A stretch of DNA of 46,224 bases from Gemmatimonadaceae bacterium (lineage in GTDB: Bacteria; Gemmatimonadota; Gemmatimonadetes; Gemmatimonadales; Gemmatimonadaceae). This document shows, piece by piece, positions 37,841 to 46,224 of the stretch. The translations under genes and the position numbers were made by a program. The stretch is from contig JANWIF010000048.1 in NCBI GenBank assembly GCA_025450035.1, positions 1 to 46,224 of the forward strand. The letters run 5' to 3'. The number at the start of each line of letters is the position of its first letter. The stretch's first letter is position 1. Under the pieces are notes generated by a model. It made no database searches, was not told the origin of the DNA, and worked only from the letters and a program-made list of their open reading frames with translations.

Positions 37841-37872
37841 GCATGATTTGTGAAAATCTTCACAAAACATGC
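37841..37872. promoter_or_regulatory. CRP/FNR-family-type operator upstream of the ACIII operon
   Basis: A 32 bp inverted repeat: left arm GCATGATTTGTGAA (37841-37854), spacer AATC, right arm TTCACAAAACATGC (37859-37872), 13 of 14 positions paired. Its core TGTGA-N6-TCACA is the exact textbook CRP consensus, here 31 bp before the actA ATG at 37904. The region is markedly AT-rich for this window. It could instead be a hairpin ending the upstream operon, but the stem is AT-rich for that. No crp-like gene lies in the window. Confidence 0.65.
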
Positions 37873-37903
37873 GACTATCCGCCCTCCACTTTTTCAGGTC
37901 GCG

Positions 37904-38527
37904 ATGACAACGAGGAGGAAGTGGGCGATCATCCCAGGGCTCGTCGCCCTGGGTGCGATCGCCGTACTGTTGTCCGCCTACACAGGTGCTACTACACAGC
38001 CCGACACCGTCATCACCGATCGAGGTGCCTGGGGATATTCGGCCGGGTCGTCGCCTCAGGGGCGGGCCCCCGTTCAGCCCATCGCGTTTCCGCACCCGAC
38101 ACACGTGCAGACGTTGGGCATGAACTGCCTGTACTGTCATTTCTCCGCGAATAAATCGCCGGACCCCGGCTTCCCCGCCATGAGCACCTGCATGGGATGC
38201 CACACGGTTGTCGGCCCCAATCGTCCGGCAGAGAACGGCAGACCTGCGCGCAAGAGCGCGGAGATCGCGAAGCTCCAACAATACTGGGCCAAGAAGCAAG
38301 CGATTCCCTGGGTGCGCGTGCACTACGTGCCTGACTACGTGAACTTCGCGCACATGCCGCACGTGAACGCGGGTGTTTCGTGCCAGACCTGCCACGGACA
38401 GGTGCAGAACATGACGCGGGTCTACCAGTACGCGCCGCTCAATATGGGGTGGTGCATCAACTGTCACGTGGGCAACGTGAAGCCGCAGTGGAAGGCCCGC
38501 TTCGACTGCAGCGTTTGTCACTACTGA
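37904..38527 (+). CDS. actA: ACIII subunit ActA, pentaheme cytochrome c
   Basis: A 207-residue periplasmic cytochrome anchored by one N-terminal helix (residues 7-25). Five CxxCH heme motifs are seen: C75-H79, C96-H100, C160-H164, C184-H188 and C202-H206. Five hemes, the length and the position in front of actB match ActA of alternative complex III, where it takes part in electron transfer from menaquinol oxidation. The ATG at 37904 is chosen over the in-frame GTG at 37850, because that GTG lies inside the palindromic operator and would add an unlikely leader to the anchor helix. Confidence 0.94.
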   Translation: MTTRRKWAIIPGLVALGAIAVLLSAYTGATTQPDTVITDRGAWGYSAGSSPQGRAPVQPIAFPHPTHVQTLGMNCLYCHFSANKSPDPGFPAMSTCMGCHTVVGPNRPAENGRPARKSAEIAKLQQYWAKKQAIPWVRVHYVPDYVNFAHMPHVNAGVSCQTCHGQVQNMTRVYQYAPLNMGWCINCHVGNVKPQWKARFDCSVCHY

Positions 38528-38536
38528 GACTGCCTG

Positions 38537-41500
38537 ATGAGTGAGACGTCTACGCCGACCGGCGTCGCCCGGCGCGAGTTTCTCAAGATCTTGGGCGCGA
38601 CCAGCGCGGCGACAGCGGCCATCGGATGCAGCACCGACCGCGTCGACAAGCTCATACCGTACCTGAACAATCCGGACGAGACCGTGCCCATGGTCTCGAA
38701 TTACTACGCATCCACGTGCCGCGAATGCTCGGCGTCGTGCGGCGTGCTGATGGAGACGCGGGACGGGCGCACGTTCAAAGTCGAAGGGAATCCGGACCAC
38801 CCGCTCAACCGCGGCGCCATGTGCGCGCGCGGCCAGGCGGCGGTGCAGGGACTCTACAATCCGGATCGGTATCGCGGTCCCATGGTGCGCCGCGGCAATG
38901 CCCTGGTTCCCACCACGTGGGCGGACGCGCTCACGCTGCTCTCCGGTAGACTTGCCGAGGCGCAGACGAATGGCGGCGCCGCGGGCGCGGTCTTCATCAA
39001 TCGGCACGAGTCCGGCAGTTTCCCGGTGCTGCTCGACGCGTGGCTGGCCGCGTTTGGCATGCCGGCGCATCTGAGCCACGATGCGCTCGCCGATGATGCG
39101 GTGCTCGAGGCAAATCGGCAGGCGTACGGCGTGTCGTGGCCGTCGCTTGCCTTCGGCGCGGCGCAGCTGATCGTTTCGTTCGGCGCCGATTTTCTCGAGA
39201 CGTGGGGCGCGAGTGTCCCGCAGCAACTCGACTTCGCAGACGCACGCGCCAAGCTCGCCGGCGCGCCGCGGTTCGTGTACGTGGGGCCGCGCCGCTCGCT
39301 CACGGGGTGTAACGCCGATCAATGGATCGGCTGCCGCCCGGGGAGCGAGCTCACCATCGTGAACGCGCTCCGCGGCAATGGCTCGATCGGCGACGCGGCG
39401 CAGCAGAGCGGCGTGCCCGCGGCAACGCTGCAGCGTCTCAAGCAGGAAATCGCAACCGCCAAGCCGAGTTTGCTGATCGCGAGCGGCATGTCGGGGGCGG
39501 GCACCGCGCTTGCGCTCGCGATCAACGAGTGGAACAAGTCGTTAGGCAACGTGGGCATCACGGTGCTGCCGTCGCGGCCAGTCACGAGCCTCGAAGGAAT
39601 TTCCCCGGACGGCGACGTCGCGGCGGCTGTGGAGCGGATGCGCGCCGGGCAGGTTCCGCTGCTCATGGTGCGCGGCGTGAATCCGGTGTTCACGAGCCCG
39701 AAGTCCGCCAAGGTCGCGGAAGCGCTCGCCAAGGTGCCCTTCAAGGTCAGCTTCTCGAGCTACCCGGACGAGACGACGGAGCTGTGCGATCTCGTGCTTC
39801 CCGATCATCATGCGATCGAATCGTGGGGGGACGCGCAGCCGGTGCCTCAAGTGATCTCGCTGCAGCAACCGGGCATGGATCCGGTGTACGACACGCGGCA
39901 GACGGCGGACGTCCTGCTGCAGGTGGGCAAAGGAAACGCCAAGGCGGCCGCGCAGTTCGCCGCGCCTAACTACATGCGCTGGCTGATCGAGCGGTATCCC
40001 GGAGGCACGGCGGCGTTCACGCCCGCGTTGCAGAAAGGACTGGGCACGGGCACGCTGCCGCACCGCACGATGCCTGCCCGTAGCGCTCCGCCCAACGGTG
40101 CTCCGTCCACCGGAGCGGGTGACTTTTCCCTGGTGGTGTATCCCTCGGCGTCGCTCGGCGACGGCAGCGGCGCGAACAAGCCGTGGCTCCAGGAATTCCC
40201 CGATCCCGTGACGAAGGTGTTCTGGCAGTCCTGGGTCGAGGTCAATCAGCAGACCGCCGAGCGGTTAGGCATTGACTCCGGCGACGTGCTGCGCGTCGAG
40301 TCGCCGCAGGGCGCGCTCGAGCTGCCGGCGTACGTGTTCATGGGCATTCACGCGGACACCGTGGCCGTCGCGTTCGGGCAGGGCCACACGTCGTACGGGC
40401 GCTACGCGCAGGATGTGGGTCTCAACGCCGGCGACTTGCTGCCATCGAGCTTCGATCCTGCGTCCGGGGGATTCCGTTGGGCATCGACCAAGGTGACCAT
40501 CACCAGGACCGGTACGTTCGTCCCGCTGGTGACCACCGAGGGCTCATCGCGCCAGTTCAACCGCGGCATCGCCCTCGCGATCGACGTGCACGAGCTCGAG
40601 ACGTTAGGCACGGAGCAGGAGAAGAAGGAGGAGATGCCGGGCGATGCGTCGCACGAGTATCTCCCCGGCCTGCGCTCCCCGACGGCGGCCGACGCGCAGG
40701 GCGCGCTCCAGTCGTCGCTCAAGGTCAAGGAAATGGGGATGTACGATCCCAACCACTGGAGCGGGATGGCCAAGCGCCGGTGGGCGATGACGGTCGATCT
40801 GGCGCGCTGCACCGGGTGTCAGGCCTGCGTCACGGCGTGTTACGCCGAGAACAACATTCCGATTGTCGGCGCGCCGTACCAGCAAGTGCACACCGCGTTC
40901 CTGCACGGCGTGCCGGGCGGCAACATCCTCAAGGGGCGCGAGATGAACTGGATTCGTCTCGAGCGCTACTGGGAAGGTGGCGAGGATGGAGGCGATTTCG
41001 AAGCGCGCTTCGTTCCGATGCTGTGTCAACACTGCGGCAACGCGCCGTGCGAGCCAGTGTGTCCGGTGTACGCCACGTATCACTCGCCCGATGGGTTGAA
41101 CGTGCAGGTCTACAACCGGTGCGTGGGCACGCGCTACTGCTCCAACAACTGCCCGTACAAGGTCCGCTACTTCAACTGGTTTGGCTACGGCGAGCCGCAC
41201 CGCCCGCAGTACGCGTGGCCGGAGCGGATGAATTGGCAGTTGAATCCCGACGTCACCGTGCGCGGCAAGGGCGTGATGGAGAAGTGCACCTTCTGTGTGC
41301 AGCGCATTCGCGAGGCCGAGCATCGCGCGAAAAGCGAGGGACGCCCTGTGCGGCCGGATGAGTTCACGACGTCCTGCGCGCAGGCGTGCCCGTCCAAGGC
41401 TATCACGTTCGGCGATGCCGCCGACGACCAGTGGACGGTAGCCAAGCTGGCGCAGGATCATCGTGGCTACCACGTGTTTCAGGAACTGCTCAACACCTTT

Positions 41501-41563
41501 CCGGCGGTGGTCTACTTGAAAAAGGTCAATCACCCGGCGCCGGCGGCGCCGGCCGGAGCGTAG
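38537..41563 (+). CDS. actB: ACIII subunit ActB, iron-sulfur protein
   Basis: A 1008-residue fusion of a molybdopterin-oxidoreductase-like part and a ferredoxin-like part, as in known ActB. A twin-arginine signal (RREFLKILG, 12-20) directs export; C31 could be a lipid-attached cysteine (AIGC). The N-terminal part has C61, C64, C68 and C96 in a CX2CX3C...C arrangement. Residues of about 755-985 carry NrfC-like iron-sulfur motifs: RCTGCQACVTACYAEN, CQHCGNAPCEPVCP, CVGTRYCSNNCPYK, and KCTFC...CAQACP. The large subunit passes electrons within the complex; members of this family lack a molybdenum cofactor. Starts nine bases after actA. Confidence 0.95.
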   Translation: MSETSTPTGVARREFLKILGATSAATAAIGCSTDRVDKLIPYLNNPDETVPMVSNYYASTCRECSASCGVLMETRDGRTFKVEGNPDHPLNRGAMCARGQAAVQGLYNPDRYRGPMVRRGNALVPTTWADALTLLSGRLAEAQTNGGAAGAVFINRHESGSFPVLLDAWLAAFGMPAHLSHDALADDAVLEANRQAYGVSWPSLAFGAAQLIVSFGADFLETWGASVPQQLDFADARAKLAGAPRFVYVGPRRSLTGCNADQWIGCRPGSELTIVNALRGNGSIGDAAQQSGVPAATLQRLKQEIATAKPSLLIASGMSGAGTALALAINEWNKSLGNVGITVLPSRPVTSLEGISPDGDVAAAVERMRAGQVPLLMVRGVNPVFTSPKSAKVAEALAKVPFKVSFSSYPDETTELCDLVLPDHHAIESWGDAQPVPQVISLQQPGMDPVYDTRQTADVLLQVGKGNAKAAAQFAAPNYMRWLIERYPGGTAAFTPALQKGLGTGTLPHRTMPARSAPPNGAPSTGAGDFSLVVYPSASLGDGSGANKPWLQEFPDPVTKVFWQSWVEVNQQTAERLGIDSGDVLRVESPQGALELPAYVFMGIHADTVAVAFGQGHTSYGRYAQDVGLNAGDLLPSSFDPASGGFRWASTKVTITRTGTFVPLVTTEGSSRQFNRGIALAIDVHELETLGTEQEKKEEMPGDASHEYLPGLRSPTAADAQGALQSSLKVKEMGMYDPNHWSGMAKRRWAMTVDLARCTGCQACVTACYAENNIPIVGAPYQQVHTAFLHGVPGGNILKGREMNWIRLERYWEGGEDGGDFEARFVPMLCQHCGNAPCEPVCPVYATYHSPDGLNVQVYNRCVGTRYCSNNCPYKVRYFNWFGYGEPHRPQYAWPERMNWQLNPDVTVRGKGVMEKCTFCVQRIREAEHRAKSEGRPVRPDEFTTSCAQACPSKAITFGDAADDQWTVAKLAQDHRGYHVFQELLNTFPAVVYLKKVNHPAPAAPAGA

Positions 41564-41571
41564 AGGCGGAC

Positions 41572-43023
41572 ATGGCGACAGTCGCACCACCGGGAAGGGA
41601 AGTGGGACCCAATATCCCCGAAGCCAACATCCAGCTTCCGTCCGTTCGGAACTATCGCCAGGTCACGGACGAGATTCGGCGCACGTTGAATCCGACCGGC
41701 ATGTGGTTAGCGGCGTTGCTCGCGGCCATCACGTGCTTGTTGATCGGCTTGGGCGCGTGGATGTGGCAGGTGTACATGGGACTGGGCGTGGCCGGCTATT
41801 CGCCGCCGGTGATGTGGGGTGTGTATATCGTCACGTTCGTGTTCTGGGTCGGTATTGGTCACGCCGGCACGTTGATCTCGGCCATTCTTTATCTGTTCCG
41901 CGCCGGTTTCCGCACGACGATTTATCGATGCGCGGAAGCGATGACCGTGTTCGCCATCATGACCGCCGGGCTGTTCCCGATCCTCCACCTCGGGCGCCCG
42001 TGGAAGTTCTTCTGGCTGATCCCGTATCCTAACTGGCGGTTGATCTGGCCCCAGTTCAAGAGTCCGCTGGTGTGGGATGTATTTGCGATCCTGACGTACC
42101 TCACCGTCTCCGCCACGTTCCTGTACATCGGACTGCTGCCTGACTTCGCAGCGCTGCGCGACCGCGAGCGCAATCCGCTGCGTAAGCACATCTACGGTGT
42201 GCTGTCGTTCGGGTGGCGCAACTCGGACACGGAGTGGCGGCACTTCGCCCGGGCGTATCTGTTTCTGGCCGCGTTCTCGACGCCGCTCGTGCTGTCCGTG
42301 CACTCCACGGTGTCGTTCGACTTCGCGATGGCGAACGTGCCGGGTTGGCACGCCACATTGTTCGCGCCGTATTTCGTGGCCGGCGCGATCTTCTCCGGCG
42401 TCGGGATGGTGTTCACGATCATCATTCCGATTCGGCGGTGGTTCAACCTCAAGCACTACGTCACGCTGAATCATCTGGACGCGGCGGCCAAGCTCTGCCT
42501 GTTCACGTCCCTCATCGTCGGCACGGCGTACCTCACCGAGTTCTTCATCGGTTGGTACGGCGGCAGCGAGATCGAGCACTCGTTCTGGTACAATCGCGTG
42601 TTCGGGCAATGGTGGTGGGCCGCGTGGATCATGCTCACCTGCAACACGATTCTGCCGCTCACGCTCTTCTTCCAGAAACTGCGACGCAGCACCACGTGGT
42701 TGTTCACGCTGTCGATGTTCATCAACCTGGGGATGTGGTTCGAGCGGTTCGTGATTTTCGATCCGTCGCTGTCGCACGAGTTCGAGCCATGGCAGTGGAC
42801 CGCGTACGCCCCCACCTACGTCGACTGGTGCATTCTGTTAGGCAGCTTCGGGTGGTTCGCGATGTGGTTCCTGTTGTTCATCAAGAATTTCCCGGTGGTG
42901 CCGATCTCCGAGGTGAAGGAGATCATCCCGCCGCTGCTTCGGGTGCCGCGGGCCGTCGAGGGGATCGAAGTCACCGGCATGCACCTGGAGTATGAACCGG
43001 AAACGCCGGGGGAGCGCGACTGA
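41572..43023 (+). CDS. actC: ACIII subunit ActC, NrfD-like quinol-binding membrane protein
   Basis: A 483-residue inner-membrane protein with about ten helices of the NrfD/PsrC type. After a cytoplasmic leader, the first helix is MWLAALLAAITCLLIG. Conserved stretches GIGHAGTLISAIL, LGRPWKFFWLIPYPN and VHSTVSFDFA belong to the ActC/ActF pair that binds menaquinol and may move protons. GAGGCGG lies close before the ATG at 41572, eight bases after actB. The stop shares a base with the actD ATG (TGATG). Confidence 0.95.
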   Translation: MATVAPPGREVGPNIPEANIQLPSVRNYRQVTDEIRRTLNPTGMWLAALLAAITCLLIGLGAWMWQVYMGLGVAGYSPPVMWGVYIVTFVFWVGIGHAGTLISAILYLFRAGFRTTIYRCAEAMTVFAIMTAGLFPILHLGRPWKFFWLIPYPNWRLIWPQFKSPLVWDVFAILTYLTVSATFLYIGLLPDFAALRDRERNPLRKHIYGVLSFGWRNSDTEWRHFARAYLFLAAFSTPLVLSVHSTVSFDFAMANVPGWHATLFAPYFVAGAIFSGVGMVFTIIIPIRRWFNLKHYVTLNHLDAAAKLCLFTSLIVGTAYLTEFFIGWYGGSEIEHSFWYNRVFGQWWWAAWIMLTCNTILPLTLFFQKLRRSTTWLFTLSMFINLGMWFERFVIFDPSLSHEFEPWQWTAYAPTYVDWCILLGSFGWFAMWFLLFIKNFPVVPISEVKEIIPPLLRVPRAVEGIEVTGMHLEYEPETPGERD

Positions 43024-43523
43024 TGGAAGGCATCGTCGGAGTGTTCCGCGAACTGGACTCGACCGTCGAGGCGATCCAGGCGCTCAAGAAGCTGCGCGCG
43101 GGGAACATCGCCGTGTACACACCGGCGCCGCGCCACGAGCTCGAGCACATTATTCCGCACGGGCCGAGCATCGTGCGTCTGTACACACTCATCGGCGGAC
43201 TGGCCGGCGCCACGTTCGGCTACTGGATTCCGATCTGGATCTCGGACTACTGGCCGTTAGTCGTGGGCGGCAAGCCGGTACCGTCGTGGGTGCCATACAC
43301 GATCATCAGTTTCGAGCTCATGGTGTTGGTGGGCTCGCTGGCGACGGTGGCCGGCCTGTTCATTCACTCCCGCATTCCGAGAATCACGATGACGGTGGGG
43401 TACGACCCGCGCTTCAGCGACGCCCACTTCGGCGTCTGGGTGGAATGCCCACCGGATCGCCAGGGGGATGTGACCGACACGCTCAAGAAGCATGGGGCGG
43501 TGGAGGTGCGCGGTGAGCAATAG
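43023..43523 (+). CDS. actD: ACIII subunit ActD (DUF3341)
   Basis: A 166-residue membrane protein. A soluble alpha/beta lead (residues 1-50, GIVGVFRELDSTVEAIQALKK broken) precedes two helices (about 57-77 and 95-117), and a small C-terminal domain follows. This is the DUF3341 layout of ActD, a peripheral stabilising subunit without cofactors. The ATG overlaps the actC stop by one base, and the 3' end overlaps actE by 11 bases, both signs of coupled synthesis. Confidence 0.93.
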   Translation: MEGIVGVFRELDSTVEAIQALKKLRAGNIAVYTPAPRHELEHIIPHGPSIVRLYTLIGGLAGATFGYWIPIWISDYWPLVVGGKPVPSWVPYTIISFELMVLVGSLATVAGLFIHSRIPRITMTVGYDPRFSDAHFGVWVECPPDRQGDVTDTLKKHGAVEVRGEQ

Positions 43524-44295
43524 CGCCGTGGTCCGCGGCCGCATCGTCACCGCGCTGGCCCTTACGCTCGTGGCCACCGGCTGCGAGTGGTTCACCGACT
43601 TCAAGCAGCAGCCCAAGATCAAGCCGTGGCAGTGGCAGTACGCGGGCGACACGGTCACCCCGATGCGCGGCACGCCGGTGTACTCGGTGCCGCTCACCGG
43701 CAACCCGGAGCCGGCGTACGTGGTGTCGTACCAGCAATTACCGGAGACGATCGACTCGATGTCGTCGCTCACGAATCCGGCCGCCCCCACGCCGGCCTCG
43801 TTGGACAACGGGCGCAAGTATTATCAGATCAATTGCGCGGTGTGTCATGGACCGGCGGCGAAGGGGAATGGCACCGCGGTGCGCTACGGCGTGCCCGCGC
43901 CTAACTTGCTGACCGACGTGACCAAGAATCGCACCGACGGCTACATCTACGGGATGATCCGGAACGGCCGCGGGTTCATGCCGACGTACGACCGCATCGA
44001 AGACATGGATCGCTGGGATGTGGTGAATTACGTTCGCGCCCTCCAAGGCAAGATCGCCGGCGTGGTGGCGGACACGTCGCCGGCCGGCTATCCGGGCGAA
44101 AATGGGCGCGCCGTGCCGGGCTATACGCGCACCGGCCCGACGCGGCCGGCGCCCTATCGCCCGCAGGACATGGCCGCCTGGATGTCCGAGCGCGAGGACA
44201 CGGCGGCACCGCCCGCTGGCGCCGAGGCGGCCGACAGCGCGCACGCCGGCCCGGCGCCGGCGCAGCCGCCTAACGCGAGGGGAGTTCGTCCGTGA
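43513..44295 (+). CDS. actE: ACIII subunit ActE, monoheme cytochrome c lipoprotein
   Basis: A 260-residue lipoprotein cytochrome. The GTG start at 43513 gives a signal peptide ending in VATGC (lipidated C24), and GGAGG lies seven bases upstream. One heme site, C108-x-x-C111-H112 in INCAVCHGP, is followed by NGRGFMPTY, whose M156 is the expected sixth ligand. The C-terminal 60 residues are Pro/Ala-rich. ActE is the likely exit point of electrons to soluble cytochrome or oxidase. The start lies inside actD; the stop overlaps the actF GTG by four bases (GTGA). Confidence 0.94.
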   Translation: MSNSAVVRGRIVTALALTLVATGCEWFTDFKQQPKIKPWQWQYAGDTVTPMRGTPVYSVPLTGNPEPAYVVSYQQLPETIDSMSSLTNPAAPTPASLDNGRKYYQINCAVCHGPAAKGNGTAVRYGVPAPNLLTDVTKNRTDGYIYGMIRNGRGFMPTYDRIEDMDRWDVVNYVRALQGKIAGVVADTSPAGYPGENGRAVPGYTRTGPTRPAPYRPQDMAAWMSEREDTAAPPAGAEAADSAHAGPAPAQPPNARGVRP

Positions 44296-45626
44296 GCACG
44301 CATTCGCATACCGATCTCGACATGCCGAGTCGCGAGGAGCTCGCGCGGGCGACATCGAAGCCGATGCCGCGCTGGGTCACGACCGTGAGCACGGCGCTGG
44401 CAGCCATCGGCATCATCGTCTTCGTCATCGGCGCATTCACCGGCCAGGACCGCGTCTGGCAGGCGCTGCACTTCAACTGGTTGTTCTTCGCCAGTGTGTC
44501 GCAAGCCGGCGTGATCTTCGTGGCCGTGCAGCGCGTCACGACGGCGCGGTGGTCGCGTCCCATCGTGCGGCTGCTCGAGGGATACGTGGCGTTTCTACCG
44601 GTGGCGTTTCTGCTGCTCGTGCTGATCCTCATGGGCGGGAAGCACATCTTCCCGTGGTATACCCATCCGGCACCGGTCGCGGAGAAGCGCTTTTTTCTTG
44701 GCACCGGGTTCTTCGTGACGCGCGAGCTCGGGATGTTCTTCATCCTCACCGCGCTAAGCGTCTGGTACATCTACAAGTGCGTGCGCCTCGATGTAGCCGC
44801 GTTACCCGGTGATTCGGGCGCGGCCTGGGCCAAAGGGATTCGCGACCGCATGCGCCGCGGGTTCGGCGAGGAGCGGCGCGAGATCCACTCGACTCACTCG
44901 ATGCAGGGCACGTTGGCTGTCGTGCTCTGCCTGCTCTTCAATTTCTTCTACATCGTGCACTCGTGGGACCTGTCCATGTCCCTCGACCTGTTTTTCCAGA
45001 GCACGATGTACGGCTGGTGGTTCTACATGGGCGCGTGGGTGGCCGCGATCATGTCGTGGTCGATGCTCGTGATGTGGTGGCGCAAGCACCTCGCCGCGGA
45101 CGAGTACATCACCGAGCACCATTTCCACGACCTGGGCAAACTCGGTTTCGCCTTCACGGCGTTCTGGGGCTATCTCACGTTCGCGCAGTACCTGGTGGTA
45201 TGGTATGGCAACCTTCCCGAGGAGACGCACTGGTTTCATCTGCGTCTGGAGCAGCCATGGGAATACGCGACGCTGGCCATCGTGTTCCTCGCGTTCGTGA
45301 TCCCGTTCTTCGGCCTGCTGTCGCGCGCCGCGAAAGTGTACCTGCCCACGTTCTTCCTGTTCGCGCTGTGCAGCGTGGTAGGCATCTGGCTGCTGCGCTA
45401 CATCGAGGTATATCCGTCGCTGCACTACCACGAGTCGAACGCACCGTTCGGCCTCTGGGAAATCGGCGTGACGCTGGGCTTCCTCGGGATCTGGGGTTTG
45501 TGCTATCGCGCGTTCATGGACGCGTTCCCGCGGATGCGCCTGATGCTGATGACCTCGCCGTATCGGGACGAGGTGCAGGTGCCGGTGAATCCGGATACGA
45601 TGGAGCCATTGCCGGCGCATGAGTAG
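44292..45626 (+). CDS. actF: ACIII subunit ActF, quinol:cytochrome c oxidoreductase membrane subunit
   Basis: A 444-residue inner-membrane protein with about ten helices, paralogous in fold to ActC. Recognisable stretches include FNWLFFASVSQAGVIFVAVQ, GGKHIFPWYTHP, WDLSMSLDLFFQSTMYGWWF and FAQYLVVWYGNLPEET, all typical of ActF. The GTG start at 44292 overlaps the actE stop. It ends the act operon here: no cytochrome oxidase genes follow on this strand within the window, although in many species they do. Confidence 0.95.
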   Translation: MSTHSHTDLDMPSREELARATSKPMPRWVTTVSTALAAIGIIVFVIGAFTGQDRVWQALHFNWLFFASVSQAGVIFVAVQRVTTARWSRPIVRLLEGYVAFLPVAFLLLVLILMGGKHIFPWYTHPAPVAEKRFFLGTGFFVTRELGMFFILTALSVWYIYKCVRLDVAALPGDSGAAWAKGIRDRMRRGFGEERREIHSTHSMQGTLAVVLCLLFNFFYIVHSWDLSMSLDLFFQSTMYGWWFYMGAWVAAIMSWSMLVMWWRKHLAADEYITEHHFHDLGKLGFAFTAFWGYLTFAQYLVVWYGNLPEETHWFHLRLEQPWEYATLAIVFLAFVIPFFGLLSRAAKVYLPTFFLFALCSVVGIWLLRYIEVYPSLHYHESNAPFGLWEIGVTLGFLGIWGLCYRAFMDAFPRMRLMLMTSPYRDEVQVPVNPDTMEPLPAHE

Positions 45627-45629
45627 GTT

Positions 45630-45646
45630 GGTGGCTGATAGCCACC
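45630..45646. terminator. Hairpin terminator between actF and trxC
   Basis: GGTGGCT (45630-45636) and AGCCACC (45640-45646) form a perfect 7 bp stem with a three-base loop, filling the 23 bp gap between the convergent actF and thioredoxin genes. It can serve both strands. No T run follows. Confidence 0.6.
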
Positions 45647-45649
45647 GTC

Positions 45650-46120
45650 TCACGCCACCATCCGCTCGAGCTTCTCCCGGCCCACGGCGCCCACTTCTCG
45701 GGCGACTTCCTTTCCCTCGCGGAACAGGATCGTCGTCGGAATTCCGCGGATGTCGAACGACGACGCCGTCCGCTGCGCCTTGTCCGTGTTAAGCTTCGTG
45801 ACGAGGAGTCGGCCTTGGTGGCGGGCGGCAAGGTCGTCGAAGAGGGGCGCCATCATCTTGCAGGGCCCGCACCAGTCGGCGTAGAAGTCCACGAGCACGG
45901 GCACATCGCTCTCGCCGATGGTGCGCTGGAATGATTCATCGTCGACGGACAGCGGACGATCCAGGAGAATTGGCCGTCCACAGTGTCCGCATTTCGGGCG
46001 ATCGATGACGCGCGCAGCGTCCACCCGGTTCCAGGTTGCGCAAAACGGACATCGCACGGTCATGTGCTGTGTGGCGGCGTGCTCTCCGGCTTGCGCGCCG
46101 CTCGACGGTGTCGCGCTCAT
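45650..46120 (-). CDS. trxC: Thioredoxin 2 (zinc-ribbon thioredoxin)
   Basis: A 156-residue thiol-disulfide oxidoreductase. The N-terminal zinc ribbon has C24, C27, C44 and C47 (CPFC and CGHC), which defines the TrxC class; the thioredoxin fold follows with the active site W-C84-G-P-C87-K and the cis-proline in GIPTTILF. It reduces cytoplasmic proteins and is often tied to oxidative stress. The ATG at 46120 is supported by AGGAGG seven bases upstream, so a 19-residue leader precedes the ribbon. Converges on actF. Confidence 0.94.
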   Translation of the reverse strand: MSATPSSGAQAGEHAATQHMTVRCPFCATWNRVDAARVIDRPKCGHCGRPILLDRPLSVDDESFQRTIGESDVPVLVDFYADWCGPCKMMAPLFDDLAARHQGRLLVTKLNTDKAQRTASSFDIRGIPTTILFREGKEVAREVGAVGREKLERMVA

Positions 46121-46224
46121 CCTGTGTCCTCCTATGGATATGGGACCCCGTGAAACGTAGAGCGGCAGAATCGTCGGTGGAAGCTCATCGCTCTGGCCGC
46201 GATTCGCCGGCGATCGTATCTTTC
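46121..46224. other. Upstream region of trxC, no gene seen
   Basis: The last 104 bases hold the trxC ribosome site and presumably its promoter. No other coding signal can be supported before the window ends. Confidence 0.5.

Noticed and set aside
37841-37872. CRISPR, integrase site or tRNA remnant at the palindrome
   Set aside because: There is a single copy, no spacer array, no tRNA-like fold and no recombinase gene nearby.
37850-37903. GTG 37850 as the start of ActA
   Set aside because: It lies inside the palindromic operator and would put a non-signal leader before the anchor helix; ATG 37904 fits the family.
38537-41563. Calling ActB a molybdenum-dependent oxidoreductase
   Set aside because: The domain resembles that family, but the operon is plainly ACIII, whose ActB lacks the molybdenum cofactor.

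Overview
The window is about 46 kb of GC-rich (roughly two thirds G+C), densely coded bacterial DNA with 32 protein genes. I recognise no rRNA, tRNA, CRISPR array, insertion sequence or prophage. The gene content points to a free-living, respiring, diderm heterotroph: a full alternative complex III (ACIII) operon, Mn-type superoxide dismutase, secreted lipoproteins and proteases, a putative outer-membrane barrel, TPR/Sel1/zinc-ribbon membrane proteins, and a kinase-like fold without a kinase. This mix fits Gemmatimonadota best, but the placement is inference from gene style; no marker gene is present to settle it.

Layout. 0-5 kb: a CPBP-type membrane protease, then leftward genes for a Gfo/Idh/MocA oxidoreductase, a class III aminotransferase and threonine synthase. 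5-12.2 kb: a periplasmic C-terminal processing protease and a small secreted protein, a beta-lactamase-fold serine hydrolase, an ABC-2 exporter pair, and a leftward two-gene sulfide/persulfide unit (DUF442 phosphatase-like protein plus metallo-beta-lactamase/rhodanese). 12.3-20.4 kb: a large secreted peptidase-propeller-barrel protein, a small membrane protein, a kinesin-light-chain-type TPR membrane protein, an unusual zinc-ribbon/pseudokinase-fragment/PEGA/Sel1 membrane protein, and pdxH. 20.4-25 kb: biosynthetic arginine decarboxylase (speA), a CPA2 antiporter, then leftward sodA and a DedA protein.

25-37.7 kb looks like a glycan or glycoconjugate uptake and breakdown locus. It holds a GH38 alpha-mannosidase, two Dpp/Opp-type permeases, a divergent solute-binding lipoprotein, a large heparinase II/III-type lyase, a TrmJ-like RNA methyltransferase, a HemL-like aminotransferase and two amidohydrolase-family proteins. 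Five of its six rightward genes are chained by 4-8 bp overlaps or a 33 bp gap. No transporter ATPase is nearby.

37.8-46.2 kb: the ACIII operon actABCDEF (quinol oxidation and electron delivery to cytochrome c), preceded by a 32 bp near-perfect palindrome that contains an exact CRP/FNR-family-type TGTGA-N6-TCACA site, and ended by a hairpin facing a thioredoxin-2 gene.

Across the whole window the heptamer GCCTAAC/GTTAGGC is strongly over-represented (37 copies counted by eye against about 5 expected from base composition) and forces otherwise rare codons. I regard this as the most unusual DNA-level signal here.
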